From assembly GCA_963789885.1 (NCBI GenBank), contig CAWBNB010000010.1, positions 310,001 to 374,000 on the forward strand: a stretch of 64,000 bases of DNA, in the 5' to 3' direction. The notes below the pieces were generated by a model that had not been told where the DNA came from, ran no database searches, and worked only from the letters and a program-made list of their open reading frames with translations. Both the position numbers and the translations under genes were made by a program. Positions within the stretch are counted from its first letter, which is position 1. The number at the start of each line of letters is the position of its first letter. The stretch comes from DATEDA01 sp963789885. GTDB lineage: Bacteria; Pseudomonadota; Gammaproteobacteria; Burkholderiales; SG8-39. This document shows, one piece after another, positions 17,364 to 25,524 of the stretch.

Positions 17364-19718
17364 GTGAGCTACGAGGGGATCGGCGCGCGCGTCCTCCGCA
17401 AGGAGGACCGTCGCTTTCTGACGGGTCGGGGCGAGTTCGTCGCCGATCTAGCGATCCCCGGTGCGCTCCACGCAGTGCTCGTGCGCTCGCCGCATGCGCA
17501 CGCCCGCATCCGCGCGATCGACGCGGCGGCCGCGACCGGCACAGTGGCCGTCCTTACCGGCGCCGACATGGCGGCCGACGGCGTCGGTCCGATGCGCTCG
17601 ATCTGGACGATCCGCTCGAAGGACGGCCGCCCGATGGCCGAGCCGCCACGGTGGGCGCTCGCGCGCGGGCGCGTCCGGCACGTCGGCGAGCCGGTTGCGC
17701 TCGTCGTCGCCGAGACGCGCGGCGCCGCGACGGACGCGGCCGAGCGCGTCGCCGTCGACTACGAGCCGCTGCCCGCGGTCATTGCGGCGCGCGACGCGCT
17801 CGCGAACGGCGCGCCGCAGGTCCACCCGGAGGCGCCCGGCAACGTCTGCTTCCGCTGGTCGCGCGGTGACGAGCAGGCGGTGACGAAAGCGTTCGCCGGC
17901 GCTGCGCACCGGATCGTCCTCGACCTCGTCAACCAGCGCATCGCCGGCTGTGCGATCGAGCCGCGCGCGGCGATCGGCGTGCCGGGCGCCGATGCGGAAT
18001 CGCTCACGCTCTACTCGTCGACCCAGGTGCCCCACTTCACGCGGCGACTCGTGGCGGAGCAGCTCGGCCTCCCGGAACTCGCGATCCGGGTGATCGCGCC
18101 CGACGTCGGCGGTGGCTTCGGCTACAAGGGGAAGCACTACCCCGAGGAGACGATCATGGCGTGGGCCGCGCGGCGGCTTCGCCGCCCGGTCGCCTGGGTC
18201 GCCGGCCGCACCGAGAGCTTCGTCTCCGACAACCAGGCGCGGGATCACGTCACCCGCTGTGAGCTCGCGCTCGACGCCGGCGGCCGCTTCCTCGCCCTCC
18301 GGGTCGATACCGTCGCGAACCTCGGCGCCTACGTCTCGTCCGTCGGCGCCGCGATTCCGAGCGCGATCTACACGGCGCTGCTCGCCGGGCTGTACACGAC
18401 GCCGGCGATCTACGCGGAAGTCACCGGCGTGTTCACGACGACGGTGGCGACGGATGCCTACCGCGGCGCCGGCCGGCCGGAAGCCTGCTTCGTCCTGGAG
18501 CGACTCGCCGACGAGGCGGCGCGCCGGCTCGAGCTGGACCGCGTCGAGATCCGCCGGCGCAACCTGATTCCGCCGGAATCAATGCCGTACAAGACGCCGA
18601 TCGGGCCCACGTACGACTGCGGCGATTTCCCCGGGATTCTCGCGCGCGCGCTCGAAGTCTCGGACTACGCGGGGTTCGAGGCGCGCCGCAAGCGCGCGGC
18701 GGATCGCGGCCTCGCGCGCGGCATCGGCGTCGCCTGCTTCATCGAGTCGTCCGGCGTCGCGCCGTCGAAGCTCGCCGGCGCGCTCGGTGCGCGCGTCGGG
18801 CTGTTCGAATCGGCCGAGATCCGGGTGGATTGGACGGGTGCCGTGCAGGCCGCACTGGGCACGCACAGCCACGGACAGGGGCATGAGACGACCTTCGCGC
18901 AGGTGCTCGCATCGCGGCTCGGGGTGCCGCTCTCGAAGGTCCGGATCGTGGAGGGCGACACTGCGGCAGTGCCCTACGGGACCGGAACCTTCGGTTCACG
19001 CTCGATGGCGGTAGGCGGGTCGGCGCTCGATCGCGCCACCGTGAAGATCATCGACAAAGGTCGGAAGATCGCCGCGCACCGGCTCGAGGCGGCGGAGGCC
19101 GACGTCGAGTTTGCTGCCGGCCGCTTCGCGGTGAAAGGCACCGACCGGACGCTCGCGTTCGAGGACGTGGCGCGCGCGGCGAACACCGCGCACGACCTGC
19201 CGCCGGGCCTCGAGCCGGGCCTGCAGGAAAGTGCGTTCTACGACCCCGCGAACTTCGCATTCTCGAACGGCGCGCACGTGTGCGAGGTGGAGGTCGACCC
19301 CGAGACCGGGATCGTCCGGATCGCGGGCTACTGGGCGATCGACGACATCGGCACGGTCATCAACCCGGCCATCGTCGAAGGACAACTCCACGGCGCAGTG
19401 ACGCAGGGCCTCGGGCAGGGGTTGTGGGAGGCGTGCGCGTACGACGCGGCGGGCCAGCTCCTCTCGGCGTCGTTTCTCGACTACGCCCTGCCCCGGGCCG
19501 ATGGGCTGCCGGACTTCGTCTCCGAGAACGACGAAAGCCAGCCCTGCACGCACAACCCGCTCGGCGCGAAGGGCTGCGGCGAGGCCGGGACGATCGCGGC
19601 ACCGGCGGCGGTGGTGAACGCGGTGCTGGACGCGCTCGGCCCGCTCGGTGTGACGGACATCGCCATGCCGCTCACGCCGTACCGGGTGTGGGAAGCGATC
19701 CGCCGCAGCCGGAAATGA
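17364..19718 (+). CDS. xanthine dehydrogenase-family molybdopterin-binding (large) subunit
   Basis: Large catalytic subunit of a molybdenum hydroxylase (xanthine/CO/nicotinate/isoquinoline dehydrogenase group), 784 residues from GTG 17364. It has the N-terminal a/b-hammerhead domain (about 15-120) and then the molybdopterin domain. Motifs: APDVGGGFGYKG, AYRGAGRPEA, SHGQGHETTFAQVLA and GAKGCGEAGT with the catalytic Glu. The AYRGAGRPEA loop differs from the AYRCSFR loop of true CO dehydrogenase, so hydroxylation of an N-heterocycle or aldehyde is more likely. Neither the 2Fe-2S small subunit nor the FAD subunit is adjacent, which is unusual. Confidence 0.92.
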   Translation: MSYEGIGARVLRKEDRRFLTGRGEFVADLAIPGALHAVLVRSPHAHARIRAIDAAAATGTVAVLTGADMAADGVGPMRSIWTIRSKDGRPMAEPPRWALARGRVRHVGEPVALVVAETRGAATDAAERVAVDYEPLPAVIAARDALANGAPQVHPEAPGNVCFRWSRGDEQAVTKAFAGAAHRIVLDLVNQRIAGCAIEPRAAIGVPGADAESLTLYSSTQVPHFTRRLVAEQLGLPELAIRVIAPDVGGGFGYKGKHYPEETIMAWAARRLRRPVAWVAGRTESFVSDNQARDHVTRCELALDAGGRFLALRVDTVANLGAYVSSVGAAIPSAIYTALLAGLYTTPAIYAEVTGVFTTTVATDAYRGAGRPEACFVLERLADEAARRLELDRVEIRRRNLIPPESMPYKTPIGPTYDCGDFPGILARALEVSDYAGFEARRKRAADRGLARGIGVACFIESSGVAPSKLAGALGARVGLFESAEIRVDWTGAVQAALGTHSHGQGHETTFAQVLASRLGVPLSKVRIVEGDTAAVPYGTGTFGSRSMAVGGSALDRATVKIIDKGRKIAAHRLEAAEADVEFAAGRFAVKGTDRTLAFEDVARAANTAHDLPPGLEPGLQESAFYDPANFAFSNGAHVCEVEVDPETGIVRIAGYWAIDDIGTVINPAIVEGQLHGAVTQGLGQGLWEACAYDAAGQLLSASFLDYALPRADGLPDFVSENDESQPCTHNPLGAKGCGEAGTIAAPAAVVNAVLDALGPLGVTDIAMPLTPYRVWEAIRRSRK

Positions 19719-19743
19719 AAAAGCCCCCGGGGTTCCCGGGGGC
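19719..19743 (-). terminator. intrinsic terminator of the phasin gene
   Basis: GC stem GCCCCCGGG/CCCGGGGGC with a three-base loop, followed on the minus strand by TTTTT. It lies 22 bp beyond the phasin stop and abuts the stop codon of the convergent molybdenum hydroxylase gene, so it may serve both, although the U-tract is only on the phasin side. Confidence 0.85.
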
Positions 19744-19764
19744 CTGTCGGGGAGGGCGGGAGGC

Positions 19765-20298
19765 TTAGGCAGCCTTCTTGATGTTCGTCACCGCCGCGGT
19801 CGCCGCCGCGATGTTCGCCTCGGCGATCTCGGTGGCCTGCTTGGTGGCCTTCGTGAAGCTGTCGTAGGCCGTGGTTGCGGCGCCGAGCGCCGACCTCACC
19901 GCCGCGATCGCCACGTCCGAGCCAGCCGGCGCGTTCTTCGCGAACTTGTCGAGGAGACCGACGAGGGTCTTGTTGATCTCGGCCGCCTGGCCTTCGAAGA
20001 GGCGGGTGAACTCGGCCTGCTGGCCGGCGGAGAGCTCGTACACGCTGCGCGAGTAGGCGATCAGCTTCTCGATCGCGGGCTGCGCGGCGGACGTGTTCAG
20101 GTTGACGTACTCCTGGACGTCGCGGGCGTTGAGCAGGGCGCGGGTGTGGTTCACGCCGTCTTCGAACGCGCCCTTGGTCGCGTTGAAGTTGAGCGCCGCG
20201 AGCTTCTCGTACACGGCGAAGTTCGACCGCGCGATCGTGAGGAGGGTTTCGACGCCGGCTTTGCTGTAGCCGGTGATCTGGTCGGGGGTCACGTACAT
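19765..20298 (-). CDS. phasin (PhaP-type PHA granule-associated protein)
   Basis: Granule-coating protein of polyhydroxyalkanoate storage, 177 residues and mostly amphipathic helix. It begins with the YVTPDQITGYSKAG stretch typical of betaproteobacterial PhaP and carries the phasin-2 core (AIEKLIAYSRSVYELSAGQQ, residues about 75-95). Ala-rich, with no signal peptide; AGGAG precedes the ATG. It is monocistronic, with its own promoter and terminator, as expected for a highly expressed phasin. The dyad over the transcription start suggests control by a PhaR-type repressor. Confidence 0.92.
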   Translation of the reverse strand: MYVTPDQITGYSKAGVETLLTIARSNFAVYEKLAALNFNATKGAFEDGVNHTRALLNARDVQEYVNLNTSAAQPAIEKLIAYSRSVYELSAGQQAEFTRLFEGQAAEINKTLVGLLDKFAKNAPAGSDVAIAAVRSALGAATTAYDSFTKATKQATEIAEANIAAATAAVTNIKKAA

Positions 20299-20367
20299 TT
20301 GGATGGCTCCTATCTGGGTAAGTTAAGTAAGGTAAGTCGATTTGGGTCGGTGTCTGGTTGAGCGATG

Positions 20368-20380
20368 TTGCGCTGCACAA
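20368..20380. promoter_or_regulatory. candidate PhaR-type operator over the phasin start site
   Basis: TTGCGCTGCACAA is a 13-bp near-perfect dyad (TTGyGC-T-GCrCAA, one mismatch pair) sitting just downstream of the phasin -10 element, where a repressor would block initiation. PhaR, the PHA-responsive phasin repressor, is known to bind TGC/GCA-type sites near phasin promoters; the match is by analogy. Confidence 0.5.
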
Positions 20381-20385
20381 TTCGT

Positions 20386-20413
20386 ATCCTACACCGAACC
20401 GGAGCCAAGTCAA
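20386..20413 (-). promoter_or_regulatory. sigma-70-type phasin promoter
   Basis: On the minus strand TTGACT (20408-20413) and TAGGAT (20386-20391) are separated by 16 bp. The promoter lies in a 241-bp, strikingly AT-rich gap, and an A/T-rich stretch at about 20415-20480 upstream of the -35 could act as an UP-element-like region. The implied start is near 20379, about 80 nt before the phasin ATG. Confidence 0.65.
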
Positions 20414-20539
20414 TAAAAATTTGTGCGTCGCAGCAATACTAGGCGCTAAAACTATAAGTATTATAAAAATCAGATAATTGAAAGATAGCGATCGCTCACA
20501 CCTGAGAGCCAGCCGCCGGGTTGCGGCGGCCGGGCGGGC

Positions 20540-21520
20540 TCAGCGAGCGAGGATCGGGATGAGCTTGAGGAGGAACGCGTCGAGCGGCTTCTTGCGCGTC
20601 CCCGACTCTTCGAGCGGGGTCGCGACCAGGTCGCCGCGCACCTCGCCGACCATGACGTCCGACTTCCCCTCGGCAATCACGTCGACGGCGTAGGCGCCGA
20701 GCTTCGTCGCCAGGATCCGGTCGCGCGCGGTCGGCGGCCCGCCGCGCTGGATGTGCCCGAGGACGGTGACCCGCGTCTCGAAACCGGTCCGGACCTTCAC
20801 CTTCTCGGCGATGGCGAACGCATCCCCCTCGTGCTCGCCCTCGGCGACGACGAGGATGCTCATCGCCTTGCCGCGGCGGTTCGCCTCGACGAGGCGCTGG
20901 CAGCACTGGTCGAGGTCCGTCACCACCTCCGGGACGAAGATCTCCTCGGCGCCGCCGGCCGTACCGACGGCTAGGGCGATGAACCCCGAGTGCCGGCCCA
21001 TGACCTCGACGATGAAGATCCGCTCATGCGAGCTCGCGGTGTCGCGGATCCGGTCGATCGCGTCGAGCGCCGTGTTGAGAGCGGTGTCGAAACCGATCGT
21101 TTCGTCGCTCCCGAAGACGTCGTTGTCGATGGTGGCGGGCACCCCGACGACGCTGCCGCGCCAGATCCGCGCGAGCTCGTGCACACCGCGGAACGTGCCG
21201 TCGCCGCCGATGGCGACGAGGCCGGAAACGCCGCTCGCTTCCAGCGTCGCCCGCGCCCCCTCCCGGCCCGCCTCGGTCATGAACGCCTCGGAGCGCGCCG
21301 TCTTCAGCATCGTGCCGCCGTGCTGCAGGATGTTCGCCACCGCGCGGGGTGCGAGCTCGACGAAGTCGCCCTCGATCAGTCCGGTGAGGCCGCGCCGGAA
21401 GCCGAGCACGGTCCAGCCGCGGCCGCAGGCGACGCGCACGACGCTCCGGATCGCGGCATTCATCCCCGGCGCGTCGCCGCCGCTCGTCAGCACCCCGATC
21501 CTGCGCGTCTGCGTCGGCAC
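20540..21520 (-). CDS. pfkA: ATP-dependent 6-phosphofructokinase
   Basis: Glycolytic kinase that converts fructose 6-phosphate to fructose 1,6-bisphosphate; 326 residues, cytoplasmic. The N-terminal GVLTSGGDAPGMNA loop, the GGDGTFRG motif (Gly rather than Asp after GGD, pointing to ATP rather than pyrophosphate), PATIDNDVFGSDETIGFDTA with the catalytic Asp, and the MGRHSGF motif are present. The GTG start at 21520 follows AGGTG. Many betaproteobacteria lack PFK and use the Entner-Doudoroff route, so its presence is notable. It lies upstream of the phasin on the same strand, but the AT-rich gap makes separate transcription likely. Confidence 0.93.
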   Translation of the reverse strand: MPTQTRRIGVLTSGGDAPGMNAAIRSVVRVACGRGWTVLGFRRGLTGLIEGDFVELAPRAVANILQHGGTMLKTARSEAFMTEAGREGARATLEASGVSGLVAIGGDGTFRGVHELARIWRGSVVGVPATIDNDVFGSDETIGFDTALNTALDAIDRIRDTASSHERIFIVEVMGRHSGFIALAVGTAGGAEEIFVPEVVTDLDQCCQRLVEANRRGKAMSILVVAEGEHEGDAFAIAEKVKVRTGFETRVTVLGHIQRGGPPTARDRILATKLGAYAVDVIAEGKSDVMVGEVRGDLVATPLEESGTRKKPLDAFLLKLIPILAR

Positions 21521-21612
21521 CGGTTCACCTCACCGCCCGGAAAGGTACACCGGCGACCGGCCGGATGCTGACACGGAACTGTGAGGGCGCCCGCGGCCCC
21601 CCCGGCGCCCCC

Positions 21613-22896
21613 TCAGAACTTCAGGAAGCTCGGCAGCCAGAGCGATAGCGCGGGGATGTACGTCACCAGAAGCAGCGCGAGACACATCGCTCCGTAGAAC
21701 GGCCACAACTCCTTCGACACCTCCTCCATCGTCACCTTGCCGATCGCGCAGCCGACGAAGAGGGTGGGGCCCACCGGCGGCGTGATCAGCCCGATGCCGA
21801 GGTTGAGGATCATGATCATGCCGAAGTGAATCGGGTCGACGCCGAACTTGACCATCACCGGCAGCAGGATCGGTGTGCAGATCAGCAGCATCGGCGCGAG
21901 ATCCATGAACGTGCCGAGCAGGAGCAGCAGCACGTTGATCAGGAACAGCAACACGTACTTGTTCTCGGTGATGGTGAGGAAGAACTGCGTCGCCTTCGCC
22001 GGGATCTGCATGATCGCCATCATGTAGCCGAACCCGACCGAGAACCCGATCAGCATCATCACCATCGCCACCGTCTTGACGACGCGGTGGATGAGCTTCG
22101 GCAGGTCGCGCCACTTGTAGTCGCGGTAGATGAACACCGTGACCAGGAACGCGTACACGCAGGCGACCGCCGCCGACTCGGTTGCGGTGAACACGCCCGA
22201 GAGGATCCCGCCCATGATGATGAAGATCGTGATCAGCCCCCAGAACGCATCGAGGGCGATGCGCGGCACCTGGCGCCACGGCACCGCTTCCTCCTTCGGA
22301 TAGTTGCGCTTGTGGGCAGTCCACAGCACCAGGCCGATCAGGCATAGACCGAACAACAGGCCGGGAAATATGCCGGCGAGGAAGAGATGCGCGACCGAGA
22401 TCGTGCCGCCGGCAGCGAGCGAATAGATCACCGCGTTGTGAGACGGCGGAATCATCAGCGCCTGGACCGAGCCGCAGATGGTGACGTTGGTCGCGAACAC
22501 CTTCGGGTAGCCGCGCTTCACCATCTGCGGAATCATCACCGAGCCGATCGAGGCGGTATCGGCCACCGACGAACCCGAGATGCAGCCGAAGAGCGTGCTG
22601 GCGAGAATGTTGACGAGGGCGAGGCCGCCGCGGATGAACGCGACGAACACCTTGGCGAGGTTGATGAGCCGCATCGCCATCCCGCCCTCGGCCATGATCG
22701 CGCCGGCGAGCACGAAGAACGGGATTGCGAGGAGCGCAAAGTCGTCGGTGCCGTCGGAGATCTTGAGCATCACCGCCTCGAGCGGGATGTCCACCCAGAG
22801 CGCCGCCAGGATCGCGGCGAAGCCGAGTGCGTAGGCGACCGGCATCCCGATCGCGCACAGCACCGTGAACCCGCCGATCAGCACGACGATGTCCAT
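21613..22896 (-). CDS. TRAP transporter large permease (DctM family)
   Basis: Large membrane subunit, 427 residues, with about twelve hydrophobic segments and the typical DctM patterns (SGSSVADTASIGSVMIPQM near residue 115, IPPSHNAVIYSLAAGG near 150, and ITPPVGPTLFVG near 375). It starts 3 nt after the small permease gene ends. The adjacent uronate-dehydrogenase-like and regulator genes suggest a sugar-acid substrate. Confidence 0.94.
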   Translation of the reverse strand: MDIVVLIGGFTVLCAIGMPVAYALGFAAILAALWVDIPLEAVMLKISDGTDDFALLAIPFFVLAGAIMAEGGMAMRLINLAKVFVAFIRGGLALVNILASTLFGCISGSSVADTASIGSVMIPQMVKRGYPKVFATNVTICGSVQALMIPPSHNAVIYSLAAGGTISVAHLFLAGIFPGLLFGLCLIGLVLWTAHKRNYPKEEAVPWRQVPRIALDAFWGLITIFIIMGGILSGVFTATESAAVACVYAFLVTVFIYRDYKWRDLPKLIHRVVKTVAMVMMLIGFSVGFGYMMAIMQIPAKATQFFLTITENKYVLLFLINVLLLLLGTFMDLAPMLLICTPILLPVMVKFGVDPIHFGMIMILNLGIGLITPPVGPTLFVGCAIGKVTMEEVSKELWPFYGAMCLALLLVTYIPALSLWLPSFLKF

Positions 22897-22899
22897 GGC

Positions 22900-23424
22900 C
22901 TACTCCGCCGCCGTCGGCTGGTCGCGATACATGATCGAGGTCTCGGGCGGCGGGCCGGCCCACAGCCGCTCGAAGATGAAGAGCAGCGTGAAGAAGCCGC
23001 CGAGCGGGATCGGCATATAGGTGAGCCCGACCGAAAGCCCGGGGAACTCGGCGATCGACTGGTGCCAGACCGCCTGGCAGAGGTGCGCGCCGTACCCCAC
23101 CATGAAGAGGCAGATCGCGATCATGCACGCGTCCGCCGCGAAGAGAAGCGCTCGCCGCGCACCCGGGCCGACCGCCTTGACGAGGGCCTCCACGGCGATG
23201 TGCACGTTCGCGCGGTAGACCGCCGCACCGCCGAGGAACGAGAACATCACCATCATCAGCACCGACGCCGGCTCCGGCCATGACAGCGGGCTGTTCATGA
23301 CGTAGCGCATGAAGACGCCGAGCGGAATGATCAGCGTGATGACGACGAGCGCAACGCCCGAGACGACGATGCATGCGAGATACAGCGTTTCCATCGCCTG
23401 CCGGTAGCGGGCTTTCAGGTCCAT
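22900..23424 (-). CDS. TRAP transporter small permease (DctQ family)
   Basis: 174-residue, four-helix subunit that pairs with the large permease. Hydrophobic segments lie at about 15-38, 48-68, 88-110 and 130-155; the family stretch FMRYVMNSPLSWPEP follows helix 1. It is separated from the receptor gene by 60 bp containing an intrinsic terminator, so it is probably made at a lower level than the receptor. Confidence 0.92.
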   Translation of the reverse strand: MDLKARYRQAMETLYLACIVVSGVALVVITLIIPLGVFMRYVMNSPLSWPEPASVLMMVMFSFLGGAAVYRANVHIAVEALVKAVGPGARRALLFAADACMIAICLFMVGYGAHLCQAVWHQSIAEFPGLSVGLTYMPIPLGGFFTLLFIFERLWAGPPPETSIMYRDQPTAAE

Positions 23425-23438
23425 CGACGGCGCCTCCC

Positions 23439-23465
23439 AAAAAACAGGCCGCCCGCGGCGGCCTG
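23439..23465 (-). terminator. intra-operon terminator between DctP and DctQ
   Basis: On the minus strand the stem CAGGCCGCC/GGCGGCCTG (9 bp, three-base loop, 23445-23465) is followed by TTTTTT (23439-23444). It lies between the TRAP receptor gene and the two permease genes of the same operon, where partial termination would favour the receptor over the membrane subunits. Confidence 0.85.
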
Positions 23466-23484
23466 CTTTAGAGCGAAAACGAAT

Positions 23485-24468
23485 TTACTTCGTGTCTTCG
23501 ATGCGCTTGATCAGCGCGGCGTGCTTCGCGCCGTACTTCTCGCGGACCGGCTTGGTCGCGTCGTAGAACACCTTCTTGTCCACCTCGACGAACTGGACGC
23601 CGCCCGCCTTGAGCTTCGCCACCGACTCGGCGACCATCGCATCCCACAACTGGCGCTGCTCGATCTGCGCCTCGCGCGCGTCCTTCATGAGCAGGTCCTG
23701 GTCGGCCTTCGACAGCTTGTCCCAGCTCACCTTCGAGAACACGAGGATCTCGGGGATGATCAGGTGGCCGGTGAGGCTGTAGAACTTGGTGACCTGGTAG
23801 TGGTTCTGCGTGAGCAGCGACGGCGGGTTGTTCTCCGCGCCGTCGACGACGCCGGTCTGCAGGGCGTTGTAGAGCTCGTTGAAGCCCATCGCAACGCCGT
23901 TCCCGCCCATCGCGTTCATCGTCTCGACGAAGATCGGGTTGCCCATCATCCGGATCTTCTGGCCCTTGAGGTCAGCCGGCCCCTTGATCGGCTTCTTGGC
24001 GTAGACGCTGCGCGTGCCCGCGTCCATCCAGCACAGCCCGACCAGCTTCGCGTTCGGGTTGGCGGTCAGCTTGTCGAGCAGCTCCTTCCCGATCGGGCCG
24101 TCGATCACCTTCCGCATGTGCGCCTCGTCGCGGAACATGAACGGCAGGTTGAAGACGTTGAGCTCGTCGACGATCGGGCCCATCGGGCCGACCGAGATGC
24201 GCGCGATCTGCAGCGCGCCGACCTGCGCCTGCTCGATCATCTCCTTCTCCCCGCCGAGCTGCATGGCGGGGAACATCTGGATCGAGAGCCGGCCGTTCGT
24301 CTGCCCCTCGAGCTTCTTGCCCATCCGCACCACCGCCTCGACGGTGGGATAACCGAGGGCGTGGACGTCGCTCGCCTTCATCACCATCTTCTGCTGCGCC
24401 GTGGCGAGCGGCGGCAGCGCGAACGCCGCGGCGGCGGCGGCGACGCAAATCAGGTCGCGTCTCTTCAT
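23485..24468 (-). CDS. TRAP transporter substrate-binding protein (DctP family)
   Basis: Periplasmic receptor, 327 residues, with a signal peptide ending near ATAQQ. The conserved GQKIRMMGNPIFVETMNAMGG block (about residues 165-186) holds the substrate-carboxylate arginine, and NELYNALQTGVVDGAENNPPS follows at about 195-215; both are characteristic of sugar-acid and dicarboxylate DctP proteins. First gene of its operon, divergent from the FadR-type regulator. The neighbouring uronate-dehydrogenase-like gene suggests galacturonate or glucuronate as ligand, by context only. Confidence 0.93.
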   Translation of the reverse strand: MKRRDLICVAAAAAAFALPPLATAQQKMVMKASDVHALGYPTVEAVVRMGKKLEGQTNGRLSIQMFPAMQLGGEKEMIEQAQVGALQIARISVGPMGPIVDELNVFNLPFMFRDEAHMRKVIDGPIGKELLDKLTANPNAKLVGLCWMDAGTRSVYAKKPIKGPADLKGQKIRMMGNPIFVETMNAMGGNGVAMGFNELYNALQTGVVDGAENNPPSLLTQNHYQVTKFYSLTGHLIIPEILVFSKVSWDKLSKADQDLLMKDAREAQIEQRQLWDAMVAESVAKLKAGGVQFVEVDKKVFYDATKPVREKYGAKHAALIKRIEDTK

Positions 24469-24570
24469 GGGTCGTTCTCTCCTCCGTTGATTGGGCGGGC
24501 GGACTCCGCCCGCCGCGCCGGACCTAACGATACGCTGCGGCCGGGTTGCTTACCGCGCGAACCGCGTGTT

Positions 24571-24587
24571 ATCGTACATCGTACAAC
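24571..24587. promoter_or_regulatory. candidate operator, GTAC-ATC-GTAC dyad
   Basis: The divergent region between the TRAP operon and the GntR gene contains GTAC-N3-GTAC. Read on the minus strand it is GTTGTACGATGTACGAT, sharing the 11-mer GTTGTACGATG with a second site in front of the SDR operon at about 25446. Two sites flanking one regulator make it a good candidate GntR operator. Confidence 0.55.
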
Positions 24588-24612
24588 CATTATACGAGCC
24601 CGGCCGGCGGCG

Positions 24613-25404
24613 GTGTCAAGCACCCTTTCTTCGCGCACCAGAGCACGGCGCACCCCGACCGCCGAGTCACCCCGCCCGCCCGGGCCGCGTCGCGGCCGAA
24701 GCCTGACCGGCATGCTGGTCGACAGCATGACCTCGCGCATCGCCAAGCGCGAGCTGCGCCCCGGCGACAAGCTGCCGACCGAGTCCGATCTCATGACCGC
24801 CTACGGCGTGAGCCGGACCGTGGTGCGCGAGGCGATCTCGCGGCTCCAGGCGGGCGGTCTCGTCGACACGCGCCAGGGCGTCGGGACGTTCGTCCTCGAG
24901 CGCGCCGCGCACGGCCCGTTCCGCGTCGACCCCGCCGAGCTCGCGACGATCGAGGAGCTGATCGCGGTGCTCGAGCTCAGGATTGCGATCGAGGCCGAGG
25001 CGGCCGGGCTCGCCGCGCAGCGCCGCGGCGAAACGCACCTCCTGGAGATGCGCCGCGCGCTCGATGCGTTCGCGCGGAGCGTCGAGGACGCGAGCGAGGC
25101 GGTGAACCCGGATTTCCAGTTCCACCTGCAGGTCGCGCTCGCCGCGAGCAACCGCCACTTCGCCGACCTGATGACGCACCTCGGGATGGTTATCATCCCG
25201 CGTACCCGGGTGAACACCGCGCGGCTCGCGCAGGAGGAACGCTCGGAGTATCTCCGGCGCGTCGGACGGGAGCACGAGGACATCTATGATGCGATTGCCC
25301 GCCGCGACCCGGACGCGGCGCGCGCGGCGATGCGGACCCATCTCGCGAACAGCCGCGAGCGCCTGCGGCGGGCGCACGAACGGGCCGGCTCGCCGCTCGG
25401 CTGA
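24613..25404 (+). CDS. FadR-subfamily GntR transcriptional regulator (FCD)
   Basis: Regulator of 263 residues from GTG 24613; the first ATG, 24712, would clip helix 1 of the DNA-binding domain. The winged helix covers about residues 33-100 (LRPGDKLPTESDLMTAYGVSRTVVREAISRL), and the FCD domain about 115-245 includes DFQFHLQVA and the REHEDIYDAI segment with the metal ligands. It sits between the TRAP operon and the SDR operon, both preceded by the GTTGTACGATG motif, so it probably represses both until a uronate or related acid is present. The long Arg/Pro-rich N-terminus is of uncertain extent. Confidence 0.85.
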   Translation: MSSTLSSRTRARRTPTAESPRPPGPRRGRSLTGMLVDSMTSRIAKRELRPGDKLPTESDLMTAYGVSRTVVREAISRLQAGGLVDTRQGVGTFVLERAAHGPFRVDPAELATIEELIAVLELRIAIEAEAAGLAAQRRGETHLLEMRRALDAFARSVEDASEAVNPDFQFHLQVALAASNRHFADLMTHLGMVIIPRTRVNTARLAQEERSEYLRRVGREHEDIYDAIARRDPDAARAAMRTHLANSRERLRRAHERAGSPLG

Positions 25405-25442
25405 GGCCGGTCGCAGGCCGGGAGCGAGTCCGCAGGTAGCAG

Positions 25443-25468
25443 CCAGTTGTACGATGACATACGACTGG
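25443..25468. promoter_or_regulatory. candidate GntR operator upstream of the SDR operon
   Basis: CCAGTTGTA-N8-TACGACTGG: 9-bp arms with one mismatch, containing the GTTGTACGATG motif also found at 24577-24587 (complement). It lies 57 bp before the ATG of the uronate-dehydrogenase-like gene, where a repressor would act. Confidence 0.6.
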
Positions 25469-25524
25469 TAGGTTCCTGATTCGTCCGGCCACCGATTCGT
25501 CTCGCCAAGGGAGCGTCACCAACG

